From positions 333,098 to 397,097 of the forward strand of contig VXAY01002908.1 of NCBI GenBank assembly GCA_013399855.1: DNA of 64,000 nt, in the 5' to 3' direction. Positions within the stretch are counted from its first letter, which is position 1, and each line of letters begins with the position of its first letter. This document shows positions 1-14,836 of the stretch, piece after piece. Under the pieces are notes generated by a model. That model did not search any database. It saw nothing but the letters and a program-made list of their open reading frames with translations, and was not told the origin of the DNA. Origin of the DNA: Oxyruncus cristatus. Taxonomy: Eukaryota > Chordata > Aves > Passeriformes > Cotingidae. A program made the position numbers and the translations under genes.

Positions 1-2392
1 TTTTTCTTGTAGTAGGGCATCAGTCAAAGTGTCCTGACTTGAAGTTTTTTAAATACCCATCAGAAACAAGATCAACTGAGGAGAGTGGTGGTGGGAGAGA
101 GAAATAATTCTTTTCGTTTAGGAGTTGCTTGAAAAAGACAGGATTTCCCCCATCCCCGCCCTCGGGAAGAAGTTTGATTTCTTTACTCCCCTCCCCCCTT
201 TCCCTGACCTTCATGTCTCATTATCCTCTTGAGCAATCCGTGTATTATGAGGGGGGGAAACTGTCTATGATTAAAATACTAGTACAATAATAGGTGTTTC
301 AGTTTGATAAAACTACTTTGAATGGGCCATCCTTTATTTAAAACAGAGTTAACTTCTAAATCTCCCTGATTCATATTCTAGGAGCTGCTAGATAAAATTA
401 TGTGTTTATTGTCTGCAGTTATTGTAGATTTTTGCCCTTGAATCACAGTATTATATTGTCTTCATTTACTGACTGAATTTTGCTTATTTTAGTATTTTAA
501 GGCAGTAATTTGTTGAGGAAAAAAAGACTATATTTGCTTAACTCTTCTTGTTTCTAATGTGTTGCTCTTGTTTCCCCTCCCCCCATTTTACATTCCAAGT
601 CTTTGTCACATTTCATGTGAGGTTTTTTAATAACTTCTTACTGCTTTTCTTTTAGTTAAGCCAAAGGACAAGGCTGCTGTCTTAAACATGAGTTTTGGCT
701 GCAGTGTCTTAGAGTGGGTATGAATGGCTTCAGTGTATCTGCTGTATTTACAAGTATGCTCTCATAGGTTGGCAGAAAACTCTTGTTTGCCCTCCCAGTG
801 CTGATTCAGGGAAAAATAATAGCTCTGATCATCCCACAGCTTGCTCTGCAAATGTAGACCCTTGCTCTCCTAGAGACCTGCTGGAACCTGTTACATTGAT
901 TGCTGTGCTTCCTGTGGAGTAGTATCAATAGTTACACCTTGAGTGGTCTATGGTTTGATTAGAAACCTTTCTATATCCTGAGTTACAAAAAGGAAACTTA
1001 ATTACAAACTAATCCACTCTGTTTCAATGGTTTAGTGATTCTGCCAAGTCTTAGGCTGCAGTCAGCTGTTCTTATTATGAGGCAGGATCCTTTTCTGTTT
1101 TGCTTTGCAGAAATGAGCTCACAAAATTCATCTTTCCCTGACCTTTTGAAGGAGATCAGGCAAAAAGATCATAATGATAATGTCTGTTTTCCAGTTCTGA
1201 TGGCTGGGAGGAGCTGTTGAAAATACACTTGCTCCTCTGGCTGTCTGCTGCAAAGTGATAGGAATGTTTTTTGTACTTTCTAATCAAATTGTATCAGAAA
1301 TGCTTGCAGTTTTTCTGCATATGCAGTCAGCAAATTCTGGAGCTGACAGTGCTAACACAAAGTGGGTTTTTAAATAGCTTGATTGTTTGATGGGCCATTT
1401 ATAGTAGTGACACCGTAAGTGTCCTTTCTCAACAAGTCTGAAGAAAATGAGAAACAGAGTAAGTGAACCAATATGTCTGATAACTTTATTTACTGTGGTG
1501 AAAAAAATTCCCATCAGATGGTTCTAGGATTGGCATGACAATGTTACTGCCTTTTAATAGGATCATTTCATCTCTTTATTCAAAGACTAGCAAGTGAGTG
1601 GTAGCTTTTTGCATTAAAGTACCTTGCTGTTATCCTACAGGTATCACTATGACAGTTTAATACAACTGCTTCCTGTTTATATTGCATAGAAGTGACTTGT
1701 GACTGAAGAAATGCACTAAAGCTTACTTAATATAACCTTTTCCTTCTGTATGATGTCCAAAGGATTGTCTGAAATACTTGGGAGTAAAGATAGGTCTTTC
1801 AGGTTGTCTGAAAAATAAGATTCTAACTTAGCAGGTTCAAGCACAATTTTTTTCACTACATACAAACATTTAGCTTTGTTTGCACTGATCACTGCTTTGC
1901 TTGTGAGCAGCTAGATTCCATACTTTCGGAGTCTTTATATTTATTCTTGAGTTTCATTTGGAAATTTTTCTGACTGTTCTTTTTTTGCAGTAGTATTGAG
2001 TTTATTTCCTGTTATCATAAAACTCCACTACAAACTACAAACTATGAAAGCTATTGCTATGGTTCTTGGAGACAGTTTCAGCTGAACTGCCTTCATCTCA
2101 ACTCCAGTCTCTAATAAGTAGGTCATATACATCATAAGAATTGTATAATACCTGGCAACTGTTGTACATGTTCAGCCCTTGTGGGGGACTCTTAGCTAGT
2201 GAGGAATATGAAGATGAAATCAGGAAAACATATTAAGGCCAAAATTCAATATTGGCCTACCATAATCTGGTACATGATCAGCTTCTTCCTATTATTTCTG
2301 CTATTGCTGTTTAACATTTGATTTACTTCATGTTTGATTGCTGGTAAGACTCTATGCAGATTTCATAATCTCAGATATTTATTTCCTTTTGT
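1..2392. other. Non-coding, no feature seen
   Basis: AT-rich single-copy-looking sequence. Open frames are all under about 80 codons with no recognisable protein. Probably 5' intron of RNF144A or intergenic DNA. Confidence 0.6.
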
Positions 2393-2472
2393 ATATGTAG
2401 TTATACATATGTATATGTAAAACTTATGTTATATATGATATTTTGTTATATATTGTTTTATATATATATAAA
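2393..2472. repeat. TA-rich low-complexity tract
   Basis: Imperfect alternation of TATATG, TATACA and TATATATATATA, immediately before a CR1 tail. Confidence 0.8.
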
Positions 2473-2497
2473 CCCACTCACCCTGAGCACTTCCAAT

Positions 2498-2560
2498 GGT
2501 GGGGGGACTGAACTAGGTGATCTTTAAAGGTCCTCTTATAACTCAAGCCATTTTATGAGG
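2498..2560 (+). mobile_element. CR1 LINE 3'-end fragment
   Basis: The stretch reading GAACTAGGTGATCTTTAAAG then a GTCC / CC..TT / CCATTTTATGA pattern matches the CR1 3' terminus (GGACTAGATGATCTTTAAAGGTCC...CCATTCTATGA). Diverged and 5'-truncated; plus orientation. Confidence 0.75.
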
Positions 2561-5500
2561 AACCTGGGACTATTTCACTTCTGTGGTATTTAAGAGAGTC
2601 TTTCTGATGGATCAGTCTTTCTGTTCTTACCATAGATGTGCCTGCTAGTTGGCTGCTGAAGCTACACATGCAGTATGATCCTCAGAGTAACTCAGGGTGG
2701 TGGATCTGCTGTGGCCCTGGGCCTGTAGTACAGGCAGATGCTCTAGCTGGAAGGACTCTTGGGAAATGCCCAGATATTGTCAGTTCCTATGGAGTGTTAC
2801 AGGCCCTCCCAGGAGGATTTCACGCAGTTTTCAGTCAGGGCTATGTCCCTGCAGTGACCACACAGGGTGGCTGTGGTGGTGTGGGTGGACAGAGCCTGTT
2901 CGTTGCACAAATGCTTCCTCCCTGGGGTGGCAGGAAGGGTCTTGCTATATTGCTTAAAGCAACTGTATTTTTCTGGGCCTGTTGCTTTAGACAACATTTG
3001 TCTTCTTAGAAGGAAGATGAATGTTACTTTGGTTTTCCTTCAATTACTGCTTAAGGAAAGAGTTTTCCCCTTCATCTCTCTACACCCGTATTAAGAAATA
3101 CATCCGTCCAGACAGAATGAGAGCGATGCTCTGTGACTTGTGCAGTCGGGCTTATGTCTCCAGCACAGTCACTGCAAATTCAAGACCAAGCTATCTGCAG
3201 TCAGTGTATGTATATTTTTAGCCTGGTTTTCTGAGAAAATAGATTGCATGCAACTCCTTCTGTGAATGTCTTTCACTCTTGCTCTTATCTTCTAAATCTT
3301 TTGAGCCATTCCAGTTGCATTTTTGAGAGGGTAGAAGCTTTATCTCCAATAAACCTACAGTTTTCTGGCAGTAGGTAGCCTCAGCAGATGGAAAGATGCC
3401 TGCTGAAGGAGAGATTGAAGTCTGAGCTCTTCCTACAAATTTGACACACATTCCTAGGAAACTGGATTTTACTGGCTCAGTTGCTTACAAATCAACTTAC
3501 ATTGTGCTCCTATTTTTTGACATTGTCTCAAATTAGACTGTTACTTCCTTTTTGGTTATTTTTGCAACAGTTCTGAATATGGAAAAAGAGCAAGTGTTTA
3601 GTCTTTAGCCCCAAGTAGCTTTATAATGTGGCAAAAAGTGCATGATGAAAAAGGAAAGGTTCTTTTTTTTTTTTTAAACCTTTTTTTAGTGTTCTTCATA
3701 CATGTTCTACTTATTAAAATTCTTATTTTAAAATAATTATTTTAACTCTTATCTCTTATGAATTTTGCCTGGTAGTAGCAATTTTTCAGGCACCCAGAAA
3801 CTTAGGATTCTTATAGTTGTATTGTATGAATATTGTTCCCCCAGTGGAACATAACTTGATAGGACACAAACTGAAACAGCTTAGTCTTGTTTCTGTATTT
3901 CTCCTCAGTATTTGTTTTGTGTAAACAGACCCTGTGTGACCCTTTCAGTTAGCTGATCACTTTTGCACTCTAGTATCTGTTGAATACATATTATGGTCTT
4001 TTGTCTTGTCATGCTGACTTGATTAATGTTGGACCATCATCTTCCTTCATGAATAATGTATTTCTTGTCATGCAGTTGGAACTTAGAGGAGAAAACACCT
4101 ACACCTACTTTCTTTAGATTAATTATGCATTACTGTCACGTTTGATGTGTACTGTCCTCACTTTTGTGGAAAAAGCGCTGACCAAAGGTATATGATGAGG
4201 ATGTAGAAGGTGTCTTAAATTTATGGAAAGGCAGACCATATTTAAATTTAAAAAAAAACATACCTTTTATTAAAGCTTTTCACTTTTTTCTTTGTCCTTC
4301 TGATATTTGTTGACACCTTAGATTTTGAAAGGTTTATAGGTGATGTTTCTCTCTACTTTAAATTAATAGGTTATGCTTATGTCAATTACTCTTTCCTAGC
4401 TGTGTATGTGTGTCTTGCTGTCCAGCAGAGATGGAGTGACAACATTCACTAGGCCTCACTAGCTGTAGCTGGAAAGCTGGGAGAGGTAGGATAACCAGGG
4501 TCACAGCTTCAGGATGCACGTGCCAGCTCAAGTGAGCCATCGGTGCCCATTGGGTCTTAAGGTGTGGTCTCAGCTGATCCTCAGGACCAGATCAGGACCT
4601 CCTGGGCTCTGGCTTGCACCTAAGACGGAGCTGAGGTCATAAGCTTTGTGCCTCAGAAGTTGCAGGTAAAACGGACCAATCAGCTCTTCCTATTAATGAC
4701 TGAGAAATGAACTGTGTACAGGTTGTTAACCACACCGTAGCGGTGAACCTTGTAGTTGCCACATAAATTGAAACCAACCACTTCCTAAGGGTGCAGTATG
4801 TAGTATCTGCAGGTCTGATTGTAAGCAGTTAAAAACCTGCTAAGTTTGTGGACGTTCATCCATTCTTACTCACCTGCAAAGTGTAAGTTTATCTCAAGGC
4901 TACAAGCTTGTTTGTTTGTCTTTATCTTGTGATGTGACAGCCCCCTACCTCGGGAAAGGTTACTCTAGGAACATGGGTGCCATGTGGAGCTTGCACTAAG
5001 CAGTGCTGCTGACCCTGGCACCTCTCCATGGCTGTGTGTTCGGTTGTGCTCTGTACTTTGGAACTTTTTGGCTCTGAGGGAGCTATTCTGTTCGGTATGA
5101 GTTCATCCTTCTCTCTACTGTAGTTTCTCACATCCACTGCTTGTTGGAGCAGACACTGCTGCTGTCACTGGGCATCAGCTATGGCTGTGTTCAGAATATG
5201 TAATCTTCTGTTATCTCCTTACTTCCATGATGTGGTGTCCCACTAGGGCAGCAGCATTGGCCACTTACTCTGCATGGATTTATGTCTGAAAAGACATTCT
5301 CAAATGTTTTACCCCTGACTGTTAGTGAGCATGAAACATAACAGTTCTTTGTTGTTTTACTGTCTATCCCCTTCATTAGGAAGGTAATAACCCCCTTCTC
5401 TGTCTTCTGTTCTTCTTTTGCTCCAGGTTGTCATTGTCTTTAAAAAAAAAAACTCACTTCAGAGGGAGCAACAGGGTAATGCTGGCTTTGGTTCATGTTA

Positions 5501-8500
5501 CATATTTAGCCTAAAATCAAAGTATGACAAATTCATAGACGACTCATAAATCCAAAGAGTGTGATAGTCTTTTTAGCAAACTGTCAGTTCGTGCTAAATA
5601 TTTGCATCAGTCAGTTAACATTTCCATTAGCTCCTTAAAAAGCTGAAGTTCACAGGTTTGAATGAAATCCAATATTTATGGATGTGTTCCCTTGCTTTTC
5701 GATTTACACTACTGCTATGAAGCTTTTTTTATAGTTACAGGTGAATGTGTTTTCAGGGGCTGCTCTTGAGAAGTTCATGGTTTTGGTCTCTTGCCTGAAA
5801 GGTCTGCATGGTTTTTTGGAGGGGTTTCTTTGTTTTGGCTTTGTTTCCTGTAGTCCGTGATTCTACTGTAGTGGTCTCCAGACCAACACAGGCCTGCCCT
5901 TGTAACTTTTGGATGGGATGATTCAACACAGCTGCCAATATAAAGAACAGTCAAACCATCATGCCCCCTCACTGTGCTAATAATAGTGACGTACCATTTT
6001 GCTGGCAGGCAACGCTGCTGGCAGTGGCAGCTTCAGGAGGGATCACTAGAAGGGCAGCAGAATCAGTCAGGATCTCTTTTTCCCTCTCACCTTAGTATCT
6101 TTTCTCATGCATCTTCATTTCTCACGCCATGAGACTGAACCATTCTTTTCATTGAAGTAACAGCGTATTTTCACTGTAGTATCAACCAGTTCTGATATTG
6201 AACTGTAGAAGAAGGATAAAGATGATGCTGTTTTTGGAGGGGGGAAAAAACCCGAAAAAAACAAAACACAAAACCCTCTGCAGAACAAAACAGTTTTTGT
6301 GCTATCCTAGGCAGTGTTACTAAAATAATAACCTGGAGAGTACCAGGGTAAAACAATATGTGCAGCTCAGGATGTCCTATCAAAGTCACCTCAACTATTG
6401 TGAAAATCAGCTGTTTTCTATACCAAGAGAGCTTTCATATGATTCCCTTAACATGGGACTTATCCAGCCCTATTGGGTATGAAGAATTCACAGTATCTGG
6501 AGTTTTACACAAAGAGAGGAAATTGCTCTCTTCAAAAAAAAAAAAAATCTCTACAAAGAAACTTAAAACAAATAGGCTTAAATGAAAAACGGTATGTATC
6601 TGAGCTCTTGTAATTGCTGAAATTGCTGACCATCAACAAATACATCTTCCTAAAAGTATGTGGGAAATGAAATGCTCTTTATAAGAGCTGTAGACCTCTG
6701 TTTCGGTACTTGATGTTACCTAAAGTCTGTCGGCTGTCCAGTTGTTACAGTGCTTGTGTGAGAGAAAATCAGAGGTTACTGACCTATATCCCACCCAGAC
6801 ATTCATCAGAGCATTGATTATTTCATTCAGTGAAAATATGCAGAGCTATACCACCTGAAAGTGGTAAATTCTGTAACAAGACAATAAATAATTTAAAAGA
6901 CTAATGTTTTTATTTTATATGGGCATCTTATTTTTCAGTATATGCATCAAGTAAAACACATCATGTTTTGATGCATTTAAATGCTCGAGAGGGTCTTCTG
7001 TGATCACATCATTAGGTGCTTAGGGAGTCTAAGTGCCAAATTCACTTTCTCTTTAATTGAGGTTCTGACATTTAAACTATTATATATCTACAGTGATGGA
7101 AAGTCTACAGGGATCAGAAAAGATTCCCTCATTTAGTGGAGAATTTTTTTCTGAATATACTGTTTTCGTATTTCTCTAAAACATCTTGCATTTCATAATA
7201 ATACAAAAAACCTACTCCAGTTTAATTTTTTTTTCCTACTCAGCAGCCATTCAGTACATGGAAACAAGGAAATGACGTTTTGAAATAGGATACCCTGCCT
7301 AAATTATTTCCAAAAATATTTGTCAGTTTTAAATTTTGACACTTCCTATGAATGTTAAGGAATATAATGAAACTGTCAAAAAGAAAAAAGATATGAGCTA
7401 CTCAGAAAAGAATAATGTAAATACAGCGGCTTTCCTCTTGATGCAGTATACTTTTTTGGCAGATGTCATCTGTTCTGGGGAAGTATCACATATGCAAAAG
7501 ACTCACATGCAAAGAGAGTGGCTTTGGGGCAGTCTGTCCCAAAATGAACAGGTGATGGTACATCTTAAAACTGTTTAGTATGTGAAGGCTTGGTGTGCCT
7601 GTAAATGAATGAGCAGTGCTGTATGACAGAAGATATGAGTTATCCCAGAACCCTCTCAGAGGGTTGTCTGGTGTTAGCCGTGGAGGCAGCCAGGCTAAAT
7701 GGGCCTTTGGCGACTGTGGTGTTAGGAATCGCAGCCTTGCATGCCATGCAATAAAGCAGTGCACAGAGAAGGGGCTGTGTGCCCTGTATACAGAGCTCTA
7801 TTTTCCTTCATGACAATTCCTATTTGCATCTCTCCAGTCTTCTTTCACACACTGTCCCTGTGTTCTTCTATGTGTGTGGGTGGGGGGTTGTTTGTTGGTT
7901 GAGTTGTTTTTGAGGCTACGTGGGAAACTTGAGGCAAAAAACTGAAGATGAATTGTGGATCAAGTTCCCTTTTCCATCCAAGAACTATAGTCCTCTCTTA
8001 ACTGACAGAGTGCCTTGTAAACGTGCTGATACAACACAAGGTATATGTATTGACAGTCTCTGAACAACTCTGATCCAACAGACATAGGGAGGGTATCCCC
8101 AAAGTTCTAGGTATACAGGGAGCATATGCTTTGGGATAATGTCATTGTATCAATTTCTTCTTGCTTCCTGTGTTGCCTTTGTTTTGGCTGTGCAACTCAA
8201 CTGCCAGTCACAGTGATCAAACCATTACTGAAGAGTCCATCTGGCTTAGACTATGCAAAATGCAGTTGTACCTCTGTTCACCTCTGTGCCTCTGTCCTTT
8301 GTTGTGTAGCCACTTCATAGCCTGAAAGGAGTTGCCCCATGTGTTTCTCTTTACCCAGTTTGTCTCCTGTGGGCTCAAGTTTCAAGAGGGAATGTAGATG
8401 CTTCAGGTATGTAGGGTGTTCAAAATGAAAATTTCCTTTTTCATTCACCCAAATACACTGAAACACAAAGTATCTGAGATGATCAGCAAGTTCCTTGGTC

Positions 8501-11500
8501 CCTTTCTGATTGACTGTCAAAATGAGGTCAGGTTAAATCTGTGTCAAATTCTAGGTCAGACCGAACCTTAGACTATTGTTTAGCTTAATTTCTCTCTAGT
8601 ACTTAAAGTGAAAGTAACTTAAATCCATTTTTAAAAAAATACTTGCAAATGTAGGAATTAATGTTCTTGTACGCTTCTAAGGGATGGATAGAAAAGTTGC
8701 AAAATTTGGACTTGTTTTTTACACCACTTCACCTTTCCATCCCAGTCATAGTCAAATTATTTTAATATTTTTTCTTTCAAAATTAGACTAGCCATGTGGA
8801 AAAAGCATTTTTTTCCTACACTGTTTTAGTATTGTTCCAAGTAGTATGATATGCCTACCCCTCCCTTTTTATAGAAATCCACAGAATATTTTGTCCACTT
8901 TACTGCATTTAGAGTTCATCTGGGAGGCTTAGGAAAGCTTGTCCAGTAAGATAAATATGGAGTGCTGATTTCACTATGTTAACAGTAGGTTTTGATTTTT
9001 TTGTTCTTTACTGGAGACGAAAAATATATGGAAGGCATTTTGCATTTCAGCTTTTTAATGAGCAGGTGTGTATGTGGGGTGAGTTGTCTTCTCATGAAGG
9101 CTTAATTCTGTGTGCCTTTCTATTACACATTTTAGTAAACCTGGCAGTTAAGTCCAACCACCGCTTCTTAAAAGTCTGAAGTGACAAGGCTTCTCTGGAA
9201 GTGCATGCAAGAGTTAGTAGAGTAGCAATAGCTGTCAGGTTCAAAGCAAAGCTAGTAATTAAATCTCTTGGCCTATCATGTTAGAAATGTATTATTTCCC
9301 TGTTTTCAGCACACAGTATCTCCTGTATTAGTATGAATGGATCTATTAAAATACCTTTTATCACTATGCTTTGAGCTTTTCTGTCTTTGTGAAATCATGT
9401 AGCTGCTTTCTGTAAAAAGCCTTTAAAGAGCTTCCCACATCTGATCTGATAAAAAGCATCTTATTGTTGTGAACCAGCCAGTTGAATAGCTGTTCAGCTG
9501 TGGTAACCTGAATAGCACTTGCTATGAGAAAATGGTGTGGGAGTGGAAGGACTGTGGCAGGTGGGTAGCTTTCTCCTCTGTGTCTGGGAGTCCATGGGAA
9601 TTTCATCTCCTGGCTTGAGCAACAGCGTGCTTAGGCTGGCTCTGCACAGCAAAGAGCTTTACCCGGAGCTCGTATGTGCTTCCTCCTTCACTAAGCTGTA
9701 CGCTTAAGTTTTGCTTGAGTGTTGCAGGATGTAACTCTGTGTGACCTCCCTGGCACAGGGACCACAGGGTCTCAATTTGGTTGTAGCATGTAAATACCTT
9801 GCAGAGCAGAATTTCCCTTTGACAAGTGTGTTGTGTCCCTTGCTGCTGTGGGAGCGTTGCTGCTGAGGGATCTCATCTTTCACCCTGCATCTCTCTTCCC
9901 TCTGTGGGTAGAGGTGACAGTGTAGGACTGTATGAAATGCTGTCTCCTGACAAGGGTAAGGAGGCTGGTGAGGATATCACATTTTGCATAATCACACGTT
10001 GTCACCACCATAAGTTAAGGTAAGAATCCAAAGCTGAAATTCTTTTGTGTGCATATAACCAGTCAAACCTCATCTTCTTTCCCATATGTCCTTTAGCATT
10101 TGTCCTTGGGACCCTGTGGCTGCCAGGCTGTGAGCTGCATCATCAGCTTTGACAGGATGGAGTGGAGAGAGATGAGTTCATGGCCATTTGTGCCTCCTAG
10201 CTACTCTTGGCTGACACAAAAAACAGATGAACCATGGGCTGTCACACAAATACAGAGCAGATCCCACAGCCTTTCTTTTCACATCTGCTGCTGGTCCTGG
10301 GCTGAGACTGACACACGTTTCCTATTTTTGCCTGTCAGCTTATGGCTCTGTACAATAGAGCTTTCTTGTTGGGAAAACCATTACAGCACGTCAGCAAAAG
10401 TGTGCCAGGTGAATGGAGCAGCAGCTGCCTGTAAAATATAAACAAGTAGATGTCTGTGAAAAATAAACTGAAAATCAAGATGCTTCAGGACTGGGCCTGG
10501 ACCAGACACCATTTAACAGTTTTATTTCTAAGACAGAAGCTTTTAAAAAAAAAAGGCATCCAATTATGTTGTTTAGCAGTCTGCCATTACCAGATTTGAG
10601 TAATCAGTAATTAGCCACAAAGCATTTATTTGTTTCTGATGAGTGAAACCAAAGGTATGTATGCAGGATGGGGCTGAATTCAATCGGATTTCGTGGTGAA
10701 AAGTTTTCTGGACATGGGGCATCGGGGACTGCATCCTGAAAAACAACAACTCAGCAAAAGTGTTAGGGATCAGCCTGGATGCAGAACTTTCAAGGGACCG
10801 GTGCAGCATTGTAGGGAGAGAAGACAGGTCTAATTTAATACTTGGTTAATGGGATTTATAAAATAAACATATTTCTCCTTGCAGTGCATTAATGGCAGTA
10901 ATATATAAATTCTGTATCTGATCCTAGTTTTCACTAGGATCTTAAAAGGTCTTTTTAAAACCTGCAGAAGGTATAGAAAGAGCCACAATAGTTATCAGTG
11001 GTAAAAAAATTCCTGAAAGTGAATCTGGAAAGGGTGAGGTGTGAGCAGCTTTTTTTTTTTTTTTTTCCCCACCCCTGTGTTTTTATTTGTAGCTGTTTGA
11101 ATTCCTGTCCAGATAATTTTAGGACAGACTTCATATCATGCAAAGACAAATGTCTAATAACTGTCAAATGGATTGATTTGTCAGGTCTGTCTCTGTGAGA
11201 TATTTTTCTGCTGGGTATGGAGGACAAAACACTGGAAAAAAATGATCAAGAGGAAACAGGCTAAGAAGGTTATTAAAATCATGAGAAAGGAGCTTGGGTT
11301 TTTTTTACATCAATTGAATTATAAATCAATAAAAGGGTTAAAATAGCCTGGTGACATGTGGGTGAGATGACCATTAGTTATGTCTCATCAGAAAAACTTC
11401 TCAAAATTGGATTCACTTGGTTGAAGCCCAAGAAAAGAAGGGACACCTTGAGTGCCAGGATAAGCATTTTAGTTGTCTGAGAGATCAGCAGAAGGACTGC

Positions 11501-13095
11501 ATTTTGTGTATATTGTGCATGTCCTTTCTACAGGATTTAGACATACAGCTTCTTAGTGAGTATAATAATCATGCTGCAGGCTGGGGGACTGGCAGGATGC
11601 TGGCTAATCAAGGAAGAGCCTCTTGTGAAAGTCTTGTATGGGAGGGGAGATAAGAGGTTTGTCTGTTTCTGTGTAGAGCTTAAACTAGTAGCTGGATAAG
11701 GCCAAGGAAATGTCAGAGAGAAGGGTTGAAATTTCCAGTTTGGATGAGAGCGGCTTCGAATAGGAGGTAATTCTGTGGGGTCCCTCTTAGAGGGAGTTTT
11801 GGTGGCTGGAAGAGGTTGCCCAGGAGCAAACACGAGAGACAGAAGCTGCTGGTGAAATCTGTTTGTTTCCTCAAGATCCCTCCAGCCTTTAAAAGATAGA
11901 AGTGGGAGAGAGGGCCCCAGGAAAGCAGTGCTGGTAGAGCAATTAGTGAACTGCTGAGTTCACCTCACTTTGAGTGAAGTGCTGGCAAGGGCAAGGTTTT
12001 AAGAGGAAGAAAGAGGTCAGGAGATGCGTAAGTTGGATGAAGCTGATGCAATGACTGAGAGCACTGGATGGGACAAGTTTTGTGCTAAGGAAGAAGGGCT
12101 AGCAGAAGAGCTGAAAAATGTCTGTGGTACAGATTTTGGGAAAGAAGTTTTTAAGCAGCTTAAACACTAACTGTACCCTGACAATATGAGGAGAGGCTGC
12201 CTTGACAAGAAAGTATGTTGTACTGACTTCCTGTTAGTCTCCTTTTTTAATTGATTTTCTTCCTTTTCTCACTTACAGAGTGATAGGTGTAACTAGAGAC
12301 ACTTGCTGAAGACCTAAATGGAAAAGTGAATGGCTGTAGCTCTTTAAACCAGTAAATTGCCCTTCCCACTGTTAAAGAAAGTAGTGAATCTCCTGAGGTT
12401 TCAGCCCAAGACAGGTCATGTGCCCAGGCGGTATTTCTTTATCCATGTACAAGTTACTTGTACTTATCGGAGTATTTGGGAATATATAATAATTTGTGGT
12501 GTTCAGGTTGAAAATCTAATGGCCCTTCTGACCCTAAGGAAGCTGTCTTCTTGTTTTACAAACAGTTACACCGTAATGAAAATGGAGGTTTTTTTCCTCC
12601 TGAAATGTCAAGAGAATTTAGGAAGAGGGCAGTAACATATTTTGTCAGATTTCCTAATTTTTAAGCAAGATTTGTTGTAAAGAAGTAGCAGGGGAAGGTT
12701 GAAGTGAGGGGGGAGCCTCTTTTTGGTGACACAGCTGCTGAATGAATAACTGATCAGTAGCCTAGAATGTTACAGCGCATATATATATATATGAGCGTTT
12801 TTCAAGTATTGGTTGCCTGAGTAACAGTAACTAGTGTTTATTTGTTTGTTTTTCACAAAAGTATGGTACATATTTTTCCCATATCACGTCTCCTTCTAAA
12901 TGGAAATCAGAGTGGAGGATGAGAATGTTTCAAGAATTAAATGTGTATTTCTTGAAGCATTCCTTAACATTGGGAACTTCTGTAATTACAAATATTTTAA
13001 ATAGCATGTTGTCTGAAATTTAGGATGAATAAGGAAGACTGGAATCTTGTGCGTTTGGTTATAAACTAATTCCAAACTGCATTTTTTTTTTTTTT
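2561..13095. other. Non-coding, no gene; simple repeats only
   Basis: No exon or mobile element is recognisable. A 123-codon open frame at 2638-3009 has no familiar motif and is judged chance. Small features: poly-A/T runs (3662, 6535, 11051), a short (TA)n at 12779-12792 and a G-rich GTGGGTGGGGGG patch near 7876. Confidence 0.55.
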
Positions 13096-13126
13096 NNNNN
13101 NNNNNNNNNNNNNNNNNNNNNNNNNN
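13096..13126. other. Assembly gap (31 N)
   Basis: A run of N flanked on both sides by poly-T, so it probably hides a longer homopolymer or simple repeat. Confidence 0.95.
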
Positions 13127-14083
13127 TTTTTAGATTTGGTAGCAAAGGGCAGGTTTTATGTTAAAAATCTACATACTCAGTTTGGGGATATAAGTTTTCT
13201 GAGCATTTGTTGGAAAGGAACTGAGCTAATGATTTACCTCTGAGAAACAACACTGTTGGATAAATCTGAAAATGGGAAATAGCTTGCAGTAAAAGTAGGA
13301 CTACTGCCAAATGCTGTGTTCTGAATTTATAGAATCATAAAATTCTTTAGTTAAAGAAGACCTTTAAGATGATCAAGTCCAACCGCTAACCCAGTACTGC
13401 CAAGTCCACCACTAAACCGTGTGCCCAAGTACCACATCCACATGTCTTTCAAATACCTCTAGGGACGGTGATTCCACCATTTCTCTGGGGAGCCTACTGC
13501 AATGCTTGACAGCCTTCTCAGTGAAGATTTTCCTAATATCTAATCTATACGTCCTCTGGTGCAATTTGAGCTATTTCCTCTTGTCCTATTGCTTGTTATG
13601 TGGCTCCAAGCTCATTTCAGGTAGTTGTAGAGAGCGATGAGGTTCTCCCCTCATAGCCTCCTTTTCTCCAGGCTAAACAACCCCAGCTCTCTCAGCTGCT
13701 CCTCATCAGATGTGCCTTCCACACCCTTCACTGGACTCATTCCAGCACCTCAATGTCTTCCTTGAAGTGAAAGGTGCAAAACTGGACACAGGATTCAAGG
13801 TGTGGCTTCACCAGTGCCAAGTATGGGTAAATGATCACTATCCTGGTCCTGCTGGCCACACTGTTGCTGAGACAAACCAAGATGCCCTTGGCCTTCCTGG
13901 CTGCCTGTCCACACTGCTGGCTCATGTTCATCTGGCTGTTTACCAGCACCCCGAGGTCCTTTTACACCAGGAACTTCTCATCCACTCTTCCCCAAGCCTG
14001 TAGCACTTAATGGGGTTGTTGTGACCCAAGGGCAGGACGCAGCACTTGGCTTCTTTGAACCTCATACCACTGGCCTTGGCCCA

Positions 14084-14548
14084 TCAGTCCAGCATTTCCA
14101 GATCCTTCTGCAGAGCATTCCTACCCTCAGTGCTTCTGCCCAATCTGGAACTGACTGGTGCACTTGATCCCTTCATCTGCATGATTGATAAAGACATTAA
14201 ATAGGACTGGCCCCAAAACTGATGCCTGGGGATTACCATTTGTGACCAACCACCAGCTGGAGCAACTCCATTCACCACTACTCGCTGGGCCTGTCTGTCC
14301 AGCCAGTTTTTTACCCAGTGAACAGTACATCTGTCCAAGTAATGAGCAGCCAGTTTCTCCAGGAGAATGCTGTGGGAAAGGGTATTAAAGGCTTTACTAA
14401 AGTCTAGGTAGGCAATGTCCACAGCCTTTCCCTTATCCACTAAGTGGGTCATCTTGTTACAGGAGATCGGGTCGATCAAGGAGAATCTGCCTCTTATGCT
14501 GTCTGGACCTGATCCCCTGGTTGTCCTGTACATGCTGCATGAAGGCAC
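14084..14548 (-). pseudogene. CR1 reverse-transcriptase fragment (open 154 codons)
   Basis: The longest intact stretch of the CR1 RT domain. It contains the conserved block [20 protein letters not shown], the palm motif A region with the first catalytic Asp, and [11 protein letters not shown]. No complete RT domain remains, because frameshifts cut it on both sides. It is remnant coding sequence of the surrounding LINE and not a host gene. Confidence 0.88.
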
Positions 14549-14836
14549 TCGGGATGATCTGCTCCATGATCCTCCCGGGCACCCATATCAGGCTGACAGA
14601 TGTGTAGTTCTCCACATTCTCATTCTGCCCCTTTTTATAGATAGGTGTCACATTTAACTTCCAGTCACCTGTTAGTCACCTATTAGACCTCCCCAGTTAG
14701 CCAGGACTGCTGGTAAGTGATTGAAGGTGGCTTTGGTGATCGTGGCCACCAGCTCCCTCAGTACCCTCAGTCCATCCAGCCTCATAGTCTTGTGTGCATC
14801 AAAGTGGTGTATCAGGTTGCTGACCATTTCACCTTG

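Noticed and set aside
2638..3009. 123-codon open frame, GC-richer than its surroundings
   Set aside because: No recognisable domain, low-complexity Gly/Cys content, several overlapping frames of similar length, and no splice or promoter context.
13710..14003. Plus-strand frame of 97 codons, and others at 14185-14657
   Set aside because: Antisense shadows of the CR1 coding region, which is on the minus strand.
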